Origin: Chromera velia
Taxonomy: Eukaryota; Sar; Chromeraceae
Direction of reading: 5' to 3'
DNA: 64,000 nucleotides
NCBI GenBank assembly: GCA_018398765.1
Contig: JAHBMJ010005826.1
Coordinates: 1 to 64,000 of the forward strand
Part shown: positions 51,692 through 62,643 of the stretch, in pieces
Numbering within the stretch: the first letter of the stretch is position 1
How the letters are laid out: the number at the start of each line of letters is the position of its first letter
The notes under the pieces: model-generated
What the model saw: the letters and a program-made list of their open reading frames with translations, nothing else
Told to the model about the DNA's origin: nothing
The model's database searches: none
Position numbers and translations under genes: made by a program

Positions 51692-52227
51692 GTGCGTGTA
51701 GCTTCATTTAAAGAAGCCTGAAAAGGAACGCGGGTAGACCGGGATCATGACGGGGAAAGGGAGTATGAATCTAAAGATGAAACCGAGGATGAAACTTGTA
51801 AAATATGACAACACAACATCTACTACGGCGTGTTTACTCATACTTGACCTTCTACCACAAGATCTCGGTACCACTTAAGTAACCTATTGATTTTTTGACG
51901 TCTTTATAAATTTTTATTGCATATTAAATCGTAATAAATCATAAATCCATCAATTTTCATAGTGCAGTTTTAGGTTGAATGATTCAAAGTTACACTGCTT
52001 ATTTTTTTACCCACATAATGAAAGCTTTGATTAAAAGTTTATAAAGTTTATTCTATCATTCAAGTTTTTATCATTATATTCATACGATTTATCATCTAAT
52101 GACATCTATCATCATTTAATTATAATTAAATTTCCTATCAAGAATGATATGCAATGAGCGTAAAGTAGTATTTAGCGCTAGATCGAGCGTTTGGCAAGTT
52201 GAAGTTAATTGCTATTTTATCTAGTAT
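51692..52227. other. Gene A 3' flank and AT-rich island
   Basis: From about 51780 to 52227 the sequence is AT-rich. The string tagatcgagcgtttggcaag near 52179 is a diverged match to the 14-mer repeat of the 11640-13190 island. No gene seen. Confidence 0.6.
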
Positions 52228-53932
52228 TTGATCCCACATAATAAATATGTTACATTTGATAATAATCTGCACCGCCACATCCGCCTTTCGGCTCACCGAG
52301 AGGATGAGCTTGGGGGAGAAGAGTCAGAGAAGGATGGAATGGTTTCTGACGAGAGGTCTATAGAAAGCAGAACGCGTGACTACCCTTGGGCAGGCAGATT
52401 GAGAGGGGTTGGCATTGGGAAGGGGAACAAGAAGACTGAAGTAGTGGTGAAGGGGAAAAGAGGGAAAGTCAGGGTCAGTCAGGACGATACGATCTGTGTG
52501 GGGCCCAAGCCTCTCGAAAGCCTCGGTTACGCTGACGACCTTGTTCTGTTTGGTCGTTCTTCGCATGAGCTTCAAGCGAGAATGAATAAATTGGCGGAAT
52601 ATTGTCGGACGTAGGGTCTCACGGTCAATTTGAAAAAGACAAAAGTAATGAGGCTTTCCTGCAGTAAGGAGAATATTAGTCAGCCAATCTTTTTTGAAGG
52701 GAAGGAAGTCGAGAGAACGAGCCAGTATAAGTATTTAGGCTACACCTTTTTTGAAGGCGGATCTCTCCGTTCCTCTGTGAGACATCGGCTGGGGGTGGCA
52801 GAGAGGGCACTCAGGCGGGTCATTGGGCTCTGTGTTTCTCTTGATCGTCTCTCCTTGACTTCGAAAATTATGCTCTTTCGGGGCCTGTGGATTCCTGTGG
52901 CCCTTTACGGGCTAGAAGCGTTTTCCCTCAGTCAGGCAGACATGAAAGCGTTGGATGATTTGCAACTACGTTTTGTTAGATGGGTTTTCGGCCTTCCCTG
53001 CAATTTGTTTCGTATCCTCTCCCTCTTCATCTCCGGCCTTTATCCGATACGGGCTATCTTGACTGAAAGAGTGGGGGGTTTTTTACGTAGCCTCTCCTTA
53101 ACATCCCACTGTGTGCCCGCTGGCTTTTTAGATCTCTGCAAAGATGGCCTTTATGGTGATTGGTGGAGGTCCGTTAAGCTGTTGGTAGGACCTTTCGCTC
53201 CTGAACTCTTCTCTGTCGAGGAGGTGCCTTCAGGCCTGGGAGAGAAAGCTGCATTAAAAAGAAAGCTCGCGGTAGAAGGGAAAGGTAGGGAGGCACAAGA
53301 ATGGTTGGACAACTGGTTTGTAGCTACCTCCCATTCTTTGAAAAAAGAGGGCCGGCAGGGCAGGGGAGGGCAGGCAGGACGGGGGGAGGTTTTCCCTAAT
53401 GGAGTGAGGCCTTCAGTCTTCCAAGTCGAACATCCGTTTAGACAGCGCTTGGCCTGTCTTGTCATGGGAGGATGGACCGGCTCAAGCGGGCGGCGTGTTC
53501 CTATGGTTCGACCTCTCCCTAGGAGGCTGCTCTGTTCGAAGGCCAACGTTAGACCGATTGCCCGTGCACTGTTGGGGTGGGGGGNNNGGGGGGGAGGGAG
53601 TTCCAAACGGGGAAGTAGAGACGGTCTGCGAGCACTGCCCCCTCGATTTGTATGGGTGTGGCCATCTGAATGATGTTGTCTATAAGCTGACTGAATGCAA
53701 AGGGACTGAAAGGGAGAGGGGATGCATGAATAGGCTTTTGGATGAAGTAAGAGACGCTTGCTCTAAGTCGGACTTGATTGTGTGGGCACAACAAATGGCT
53801 AAGCAGCAGTTAGGACCGTCACGGGGTATGAGCGAAAATGAGAAGAAAGTGAGGGAGATCTTCACACTTCTCCTCAAAAAGCACCCTATTGCAGGCGCAC
53901 GGGCGATCTCCGATTGCCTTCGTAAGTAGCTG
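52228..53932 (+). pseudogene. 5'-truncated non-LTR retrotransposon reverse transcriptase, broken
   Basis: The frame contains SLGYADDLVLFGRSSHEL, with the YADD catalytic motif of reverse transcriptases. It then continues through KTKVMRL, QYKYLGYTFFEGG, and a thumb-like region ending in PVALYGLEAFSLSQADMKAL and RFVRWVFGLP, as in LINE-type elements. A C-terminal CEHC...H...C pattern follows the gap. Fingers and most of the palm are missing, so the element is 5' truncated. The TAG at 52612-52614 sits where Trp is usual (RT-stop-GLTVN), in frame with the sequence on both sides. NNN at 53585-53587 interrupts a G run and the frame differs on the two sides. It is therefore not functional. Confidence 0.85.
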
Positions 53933-53984
53933 TATGTGTTCCTTCAGTCTGTCCTTCTTTCTCTTTTCTTCCTTTCTTTCTTTT

Positions 53985-54016
<32 letters not shown>

Positions 54017-55235
54017 TTTTTTTCTTTCTTTCTTTCTTTCTTTCTTCCTTTTCCCTCACTTCCTTTCACTCTTTCCCCGTCGTTGTTCATTCTTGATGAC
54101 CGTATTTGTTTTTGAGGGAAATATTTCACTATGTCAGTCCGAGTATGTATTATCTGATTGATTGATTGATTGATTGATTGATGAACAAACAAGGGTGGAA
54201 CGGAATCAATCGGGGGGTGAACGAAAAGCATGTGGGGGGAAAACGCGAGACGGATAACCCCAAGAGGCCCAGGCTGCGGGGCTTGGATGGCACCCCTCGC
54301 GTAAGCGTGGGAGGCGTTAGGAGGTGACGGGCTCAAGCCTGCACAGGTACGGGGGGGCGTGCGGGGCGCTCATGCTCGTATGGTTCATAAGCGCGTCTGC
54401 GAGCGGGGTGCATGCTACGTGCGGCTTTTCCGTTCTTCTTCTCCCTTTTTCTCCCCTTTTTGAATTTCTTTATCATGCTTACTACTCGCAATTTCACTCC
54501 CCTGGAAAACAAGTCGTGCCTTAGGGATGAACCAACCAAACCGACTGAACTGACTGAACTGACCGAACTGCAGGAACTGAACTGAGAGAGAAACCTTTGC
54601 TTGTACGTCTTCGGCAGAAAAGATAGAGAATCAAAGGAGATTGGGAGTTCTGATCTTTTTCTCTCTCCGTCTCCTTCCGTTCCACCTCGGGTGATTTTCT
54701 TTAGAGGTCATCTAACAGACCTCTAACTGACACGAACTGACAGAAGGAATCTTATTGGCCCGTAACCTTTGGGAAAAAAAAAGATACAGAAACAGAGGAG
54801 TCCGTCTCCGTCCTTTTTGTTCCCCCTGAGGTACTTGTTTTTTCCCTTTCCTTCTTGTTTCCCCCTCCACTTGGGCATGCCAGTGCTGTTCTAGTGCTTT
54901 GATCGGTCATGGGGACCCTCTTCCGGGCAAAATGCAGGCAGTCCTTAATCGTCTTAAGGGTGGGATAGAGAGCATGTTGTAACTCAGCCTGTAAGAGAAC
55001 TACCAGATAAAGCAAAAGCCTGTTTGCTTAGAGGTGGAGCCACCCTCCACTTCCATCCGCCTCCCTACCCTTGTCAGGCTCCCATCGATTCAATTTACCC
55101 CAGTGGGGCCTAAGTCGAAAGTTTAACTCTATGTATGATGTTCTAGGTTGGCCAGAGTCTATACGGCTTACCGGCTTTAACCCCATACATCATCATCATC
55201 ATCATCATCATTATCATCATCATCATCATATACGT
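53933..55235. mobile_element. Probable 3' region of the retroelement, with simple-repeat tails
   Basis: After the reverse transcriptase stop come (TTTC)n repeats (53960-54050), (TGAT)n (54153-54182) and unique mixed sequence. The region ends in (CAT)n at 55189-55230, after which AT-rich DNA begins. Simple-repeat 3' tails are usual for non-LTR elements, so I infer that the element ends at the (CAT)n. No independent gene is seen here. Confidence 0.45.
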
Positions 55236-56091
55236 ACAGCTGGTCTTGAGCTGGATTATGGTATTATTATATTGAGTAATTGTTATTGGTAATTACTAGA
55301 GAAATCTAAGCTAATCTCTAAGCTGATCTTTTGATACCTAGCTTTACCTGTAGAGCTTTACATGTTTTCTAGAGGGCCTGGTTAATTATCACAGTTACAA
55401 TAGAATAAACGCTGATTCGCCACTGAACTTGCAACTAAAATTACTAAAGCTAATGTGCCAGCTGCTGAAGTAATTTATGAATTTGTAGTTCAATTATATC
55501 ATCCTAGTATTATTATCTTTTTTATATTTTTAATATAACAGTTTTAAAATCATTTACAGGATGATGATTTACTAAATTATATAAACTGAATTTTGGATTC
55601 CATGTAGTTTAGATTCTTTATGACATGTAAATTATCGGAAGAGCATGCATAAAAACCCAGAGAGAGAGTGTAGAATTGAATTGAAAGTAGTAGATTCAAA
55701 GTGGGTCTTGAAGTGACAACTCAGTCGCAACTGTGAATCAACTTGCTGAATGGCTTCCTTTGTCTGCTGTCACTTTTGTCACACTTCTACGTTGTCCACA
55801 TGTACTTTCGATTTAATTAAATGTTTCTGCTTTAATGACCTTTCATTCTTCTATGCAATGCATAGAGGGGGACGGGTCCGTATGCGCAGCCTCTTCTTTC
55901 AACATCTTTCTCCACTTTGAAGAGTTGTTTTCTTCGTCGATTCAAGCTCCCACGTCTTCGGCTCGCATACGTACTTTTCGACTTACTTTCCGACGTATCT
56001 CGTCCCTCACTACTCCCCTTGTCAGAAGGTCTCTTTGATTTCCTTCTCAGTCATTTTCTTTCTGTCTAGAGCCTGTCATGCCCATCCACGC
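55236..56091. other. AT-rich island (55236-55850) and 3' flank of gene B
   Basis: AT-rich DNA with no supported gene up to about 55850. The last 240 bp before gene B's stop are mixed and probably its 3' UTR. Confidence 0.55.
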
Positions 56092-56678
56092 TCATTCAAA
56101 AAGAACTCCAACCGAGTTCGATCGACGAAGCTGAGCCTCATCGATGTCTTCAAAGTCGGGGGCGAGCTCGACAGCTGAGAGAGAACGTCGGAGGCTCTCG
56201 GGGTTCGAAAAGTCGGTCATCTTTTCTTCGACATTGCCCATGTCTCCAATGTCGACAACAAGGTATCCCTTCTCGTCCTTCTTCTCCGTCTCCTCTCCTG
56301 TGCTGTCACCGGGTTTCTCGCCATCTTCTGGCTTCTTGTCATCCGGGTTTTCGTCGGGCTTTTTGTCATCCGGTTTTTCGTCGGGCTTTTTGTCATCCGG
56401 TTTTTCGTCGGGCTTTTTGGGCATTTTCTTCTCCTGCACGTGCGACACATGCAGACACACGTCCAACCAACACATGCAGAGAGAGAGAGAGGACTGGAGA
56501 AGAACCGCTGGAGCAAAGAGGGTCTAGGAGGAAAGTTTCCTGCCCGCCTAGTTTTCCAAGCGCACGTTCAAGAATGAGATCCTTTCTCGCAGCCTCCTCT
56601 GCTCTCGTGTTTTCCCTCTGCTCCTTCCCTTCTTTCTCCCTCTCTGCATCTGCGTCCCCGTGTGTGTGTGTGTGTGTA

Positions 56679-56722
<44 letters not shown>

Positions 56723-57889
56723 CGTGCAAATCTCTCACCATCCGCCTCTTGCTCTCTGACGCCGACGTGTATTTTCACGCTCCTTGAATTTCGATCCCTT
56801 ATTGCTCACGCATTCTGATGCAGCCCAACGACCGAAGAGACCAGTTCTCTACAGCCGCCAAGGCAAGCGTCTTGCCTGCCTCGCTATCAGCACATGCACG
56901 ACCGACGCAAAAAAAAGACACACACTCGAAGGGACTGACTGACAGAATCATCGACCACTTCCTGTGCCGCTTCCTTGAAGATCTCGATCTCTTGCTTTTC
57001 ACCCTTCTCTTGTTTCTTTTCGGGCTTTGTGGGCTCTGTCGTATCCGAGGGATCCTGCAAACACGTGCGGCGAGTAGAAAAAAGAAGCGAAGAAGGAGGG
57101 CAAACAGAAATGCAAGGAGATGATGTGCAATCAAAGCAGGTGGGCAAGATAGAAAACTATCCCGCAAAATCACGCGCAAGAGCAATAAAGTGAACGGAAA
57201 GCGCGGAAGACAGAGCATCGGCATACCGGCAAAAACACAAAACAAACAAACAAACCAACACACACACACACACACACACACAGCGAGAGAGAACGCTCTC
57301 TAAGAGCCGTGATCCATCCTACTGCAGCCTCATGTGTTTTGGTCCATTTCCGTTTTGTACTGCTCAGACTGACCTTCCCCCCGCTGCCATCCTCATCCTT
57401 CGGCTTTTCCTGCGTGCCCTCGATGACCTTCACCGCAGCGTCTAAGTCTTCCTTCGTGTAGACAGTCACCTGTGAGTGCATGGATCAGGAGACGAGAATA
57501 AGGGACACAAATCGCCATGCACAGGGACAATGGCTCATTGTACAAGTCAGATGGCGGCTTTGTTGGAACAAGAAAGACTTTTGTGCACTCGTTTTGCTCT
57601 GATAGAATTCACAGACACAGAGCAAAGAGTACATCCGCAACCGGGAACAGAAAAAGGTGGAAGAGAAGGACACGTAGAATGCACCCAATGAAAAGGCACG
57701 GAAGTGAGGCATACAGACTTCAAAAAAAATTCACAATCAATTTTACCTTGGCTTTGCCGTCCCCTTCCGTTCTCAGTTTATCCAACAAGGACTTTTCCAT
57801 CGCCTGCATTTACCATGAGACGTAGATGCTTCAAGACGAACGCTGTCTCTCACACACACACACAGACACACAGACACACAGACACACAN

Positions 57890-57925
<36 letters not shown>

Positions 57926-59171
57926 AGAGTCGGAGAGGTACGCAGGGTGCGATGTTTTAAAAAACGGATCCGACAGTCTAGCAAGAGAGCACTTACATAC
58001 ATCGAGGTAGCCCTCGATTTTTTGTTCCGTCCCGCGGTGCAGTCTTTTTCCTGGAAGACGTCCGTAGTCCCCGATTGACTTTTCCACCCTTCTTCTCCAG
58101 CTGCTCAACAGAAGAAATGGGACGATATACACAAACAAAAAGGACGGCATTCAGGAGAGGACCTAAGACAATCAATCAAAAGATTGCGAGAAGAAAGCAG
58201 ACGACATGCAGACCCTCTCTACCATCTCCATTCAATGAGTCAACAAAAGAAGCGTTAAGTCTCGATTGTCACATACGTCGGAGATTGCAAGCAGAAATAC
58301 GATTTTGCCTTCTCTTCTAGAACAAACCAGCCAAGATACGCAGTCTGAAAGATGACAATTTTGATCGTTTATCGAACTGAGGCCCGAGCAGAGAATGAAG
58401 GCGTCTCTCGCCGCAGAATTTGTCGCACATTTCTCAAGCCGTGGAGCAAAATCCACAGGAAAGAAATACCCGAGAAAAGCAAAAGGAAAAACGCAGACAG
58501 GCAGCCGGCAAGCCCTCAAGGAGGCAGACATTTAGGAAGGCATCGGGAGTGCAGGCAGACAGATGCACTTGCAGACATGCATACATGCATACATACAGAG
58601 GGAAGCAGCAACTCAACACGACTTGACAACCAGCCCCAAGACTTAGTACCTCTCTTCCTTATCGAGACTCACTGAAGAAAGTTCGGGTAGGAGAATGGAG
58701 GACTTGACGCCCCCCATGAAAGCAGCTTTTGGCCCAGCAGCAGCTGTTTAATGTTCCACACCAGCTCCTGCAGTCCAACCATGCACAAAAAAATTCTTTA
58801 AACGCATGTGGACAGACAGACTTTAGAGATACGTTTCTTCGATGATGCATGGATGATGAGGGCGGCAGCACGCCACGTGGGAACCCCAAAGTTGCGGTAC
58901 CACCCAAACACGACAAACCAACCACCCGTCTCTTGTTCATGCACACAAAGAGAGGACGCCACAAAAAAAAACATTAGTACCCAAGCAAGCATTGCTGAAT
59001 CCCTGCGTCAAAACAAGAGAGAGAGAGAGAGAGAGCAGGTATGGTAAAAAGACCACAACAGACAGGACTCCTCTTCAGCCATCCCCACTCAATCCTCACC
59101 ATCATGGTCTCAAGGTTGTCGCCCTCGTTGTAGTAGTATTTCTTGTCAACCAACTGCTCGAGGCAAGCACG

Positions 59172-59206
<35 letters not shown>

Positions 59207-61851
59207 GGGGGGGGTCACGAACAACCGGAAACAGAATTCCACTGACTTATTCATTCGGTGCATAGACTCTTGACTGCTTCTTCAATTGACCGACTGATGC
59301 GAATAGGTTTGGACTCGACATTATCCATTCGCCTGCCTTGGCCTTGCAACACGCCATGCAAGACAAAGAGAGCGGGCAATAGCAACAGAGAGTCGAACGA
59401 CTACTGAAGAGGTGGTACCTGTCACGTCTTGTACAGCAAGAGGAGGCCTTTCTTGCAGCACATGCTGGTCAGAAGGTTGCAAATGATATGTCAACGGATG
59501 AACATTTGCCTTTCCCTCCGCCTGTGAATATTTGTATTGTAGAAACAACATGAACATTCTCACCAGGACACGTTCAAATTCCCGTATCTGACGGGCTTCT
59601 GAGTGCAACAAGAGAAAGGCTTAGACACAACACATCAACAAGTCAAGTCTTCGCCAAACAATAGCTTTGTTTTTTCAAGTGCGTCAGTATGGATCAACGG
59701 CAGCACATCGCAAGCCTTCCCAAACGACAGGAGATCCTATTTCCCTATCTGACTGACCTTTTTGCCAAATTTGTCCGTCGCTCCCCTATTGTAGGCTTTT
59801 GTGAGTCCTGCAATGAATGCGATTACCGGAAGAAAAAATTCACTACCCAAGCCTCGGAAAAGACTGACGATCATACGCGTAGAACGGCGTGAGGATGATC
59901 AACGCTACGTACATCGTCATCCAGAGACCTCAAAAAGTATGACTACGAACGCGGGTAGAAACACAACAAGATCTATCCCAAGGTATACACAACAAGAATG
60001 AAACTGAGTCCCTCAGTCAGGCTCGGGAGGCAAGCCACAAGTCATCTCTGGAGAAAAGAGAAGAGAGGAGAGGAGAGAAGCAAAGAGACAGGCAAGCCTC
60101 TTCGAGAGTGACAGCAGGAAAAGAGAAGTGTTACACAGGCACAGCGACTGAGAAGCTATCCACGTCCGCAGGATGACAGATTGTTTGCTTATGAGAAGAT
60201 GATCCGAAGCTCAACAAAAGGGAAAACACTGCGCCACTTGCCTGGGGGGTAGTCGCAGTACATCCACTTTGCTTTTCCTTCTCTCCCCGCAAATAATCTG
60301 CATAAGAAGAAACACAGAAACGCTAGATTTGTACAATTCTTTTTGTTTTTGCTCGACAAAAGCTACGACAGGACGATAGGATACACCTTCTCGATTTTTC
60401 ATCTTTCGTTCGTTCGCTCGTTCATTCATTAATTCATTGTTTCACTCACTCACTCACTCACTCATTCATTCATTCATTCATTCATTCGTTCGTCCGTCCG
60501 TCCGTCCGTCCGTCCATCCATCCATCCATTCATTCATTCATTAAGGAATTGACATCTCTTGCCACACAATGCAAACCTGTAAATAAAGGATGGATGAATC
60601 GAATGAGTGAGTAGGGAAAATTTCATAAACAAAATGATCCCTTCAAGAAAGTTCTTCGAGTCCTCCCTCCCCGCTTCCCCCAAAACAAATCCATTCACAG
60701 ACAGACGTTCTTTCAAGAGCAATTAAATGTTTTTGATTGTCCCTTCCTGGATCACGTCAAACAATGGCTGACTCGGTGGTGTGTTTGAGTGTGGTGATGA
60801 TTGAGAGCTTGTCGAAACCCTCGTAACGCTCGCCTGTATCGTACCCCGGTTTGGCTTTTGTGCCTCCGTTCAGGAGCATACTCACAAAATCCAGACAGGC
60901 AGTGTAAGACTCGCCTGCAATTCAGGCAACCCAAAGCAATTAGGTCGTAAAAAGTCTTTCTAAAGTATTGAGGGCGCAGGGCAAGGGAGAGCTTCATGTG
61001 TAAGCCAGCCTGTATAAAACGAAGAACGACAGATGCGGAAATGTTCTAAACACGACAGAAAGATGCCGGTGGGTTCATTCAAACATTTCATATTTGTTTT
61101 CCTTTTCGGAGCTCTTCATGCAACCAGGTCCCTTTTGACAATGATAAGATCAGCAATCCTTTTTTCATCTAAGGAGACTAAGTCTGCATGAGCATGCGAA
61201 TCCGGTTATCCAGCAGAAGACCCACAGTTCTGTTCATTCGTGTCGTAGAAGTTGTAGCATTTGTGTCGATACGCTTCCAGGCGGTCTTTGAACGACTGCA
61301 AAGATGAAGGGAAATGGACGAAAAAAACATCTGTCGGTGTTTCTCATTTCACAAGCTGTAAGGCGGCATTTGCAGGTTCCATCTGGCAGCAGGAGGGGTG
61401 AACTGTATATGGCAGACACTCACAAAAAGCGATTGGGGGATTATGACAGCCCCTCTATCCTTAGTGCATCTGAGCAGATTCGATCGTCCGGTGGGCGTGT
61501 AAGCATGGACATGAATGGGAGGATGGACACGCAATCAATTCGTCTCAATTCTTCCTGACTAGTAACGGGAGCGTCTGGGCAAGCACTGGCGTACGTGTGA
61601 GTGGACCGAACGGCCTTTCATAGACATGGACAAAAGAACAGAGTGTGGAAAAAAGTGCTTAGGCATGAACAGCTCACCAGAAGCACGCATTTCGACAAGA
61701 CTTTAGGGCGAAGAAAGCAATGCAGTCGCGGCGGTTAAATCCAGAAAGACAAACGAAACATGCAAGGTTGGAAACAGCACGGACTTACTTTTCCTGCTGC
61801 TGAGAGGGACACACAAAGCAGACCGGTGAGGACAAGCACGGCGCGAGCCAT
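56092..61851 (-). CDS. Gene B: secreted paralogue of gene A
   Basis: Exons in order are 61851-61789 (MARAVLVLTGLLCVSLSAA, signal peptide), 61295-61226, 60914-60773, 60297-60242, 59807-59758, 59153-59100, 58767-58673, 58100-58001, 57803-57747, 57469-57374, 57054-56944 and 56433-56092. They join in phase to about 411 residues. Five exons have exactly the length of their gene A partner (56, 50, 54, 95 and 100 nt), and so does the 111-nt exon. Matches include ESYTACLDFVSMLLN, YYYNEGDNLETM, ELVWNIKQLLLGQK, RRVEKSIGDYGRLPG and [12 protein letters not shown]. The same C-terminal motif [19 protein letters not shown] ends the protein. The tail is KPDEKPDDK-type, not the long KPDDT array. I found no clear partner of gene A exon 2; a short diverged exon near 61680-61700 is possible. 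Intron GC donor conserved. Family unknown. Confidence 0.75.
57858..57919 (-). repeat. (CA)n/(GA)n microsatellite with an N at 57889
   Basis: CACAGA repeats, one N, then GA repeats, inside a gene B intron. The sense strand reads TC then TG. The N marks an uncertain joint in low-complexity sequence. Unlike the N at 17607, I see no duplicated unique sequence on its two sides. Confidence 0.85.
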
Positions 61852-62385
61852 AGTGGCTGTCTGCCCTTCAAGTCTGTATGAAATCCCTCCAGGTTCGACT
61901 GAGGCCGCTGGCGACCCTGCGTATGTAGATCGATCGAGTAGGTGGTCGGTCTCAGCCTTGTGTCAGAGTGGAGGTTCCTCTCTTCTGACTCTCCCTGCAG
62001 CACGTGCCAGTCTGACAGTTTGTTTTATGTCTTAACCAAGAGAATCAATCATGGTTCGCGGGTACTGCAATTTAGGTAAACTTGCATATCGATATCTATC
62101 AGCCATCGAGTCAGCTATATAGCTGATCGATATATCGCGATCGATATATGTATATATATATATATATATATATTATCGGATGTATATAATCCGCCGTTAT
62201 TTTTTATTTTTTTTAAATTTTTACGGAGAGCTGCATGTATTATAGAATTGATGGAAAAAGAAGAATTAAGAAGAAAAAAAAAACACCTGTATATACATGC
62301 ACTATGCAATGCGCACAATTTGCGCGCGAAGCACCGGTCCGGCACGCGCAGAATTTAAGTGCCGAGTTAATTGAACACCAGGTTG
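61852..62385. promoter_or_regulatory. Gene B upstream region
   Basis: The promoter of gene B is expected here. From 62080 to 62175 there is a striking AT-rich tract with TATCGATA-type palindromes and a TATATA run (62150-62173). No coding sequence seen. Confidence 0.35.
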
Positions 62386-62643
62386 CCTTCTTTTCTTCCT
62401 TTCCTTTCATGCGCTTGCCCCCCCTTTTTTTTCCCTTCTTGTTTGTATACAAAGAATCAATTACAAAAGGATCGCTTAGTTTGCGCTGAGTGCCTTCTCG
62501 GTAGGGAGGTCGCAGCGTTCTCCGGATCTTTCGACTCGGAGGGCGCAAACTAAGCGATCCTTTTGTAATTGATTCTTTGTATACAAACAAGAAGGGAAAA
62601 AAAAGGGGGGGCAAGCGCATGAAAGGAAAGGAAGAAAAGAAGG
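62386..62643. repeat. Perfect 101-bp inverted repeat with 56-bp loop
   Basis: The left arm 62386-62486 and right arm 62543-62643 are exact reverse complements as far as I can compare them, including matching C7/T8 and A8/G7 homopolymers. The loop is 62487-62542. No terminal genes or target duplications are obvious. It may be a foldback/MITE-like element, a source of hairpin RNA, or an assembly chimera. Open frames across it are symmetrical by-products. Confidence 0.92.

Noticed and set aside
57858-57919. Second unmerged contig overlap at the N at 57889
   Set aside because: The two sides are different simple repeats; no duplicated unique sequence is visible.
60421-60545. CRISPR-like or satellite array
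   Set aside because: Simple tetranucleotide repeats without spacers.
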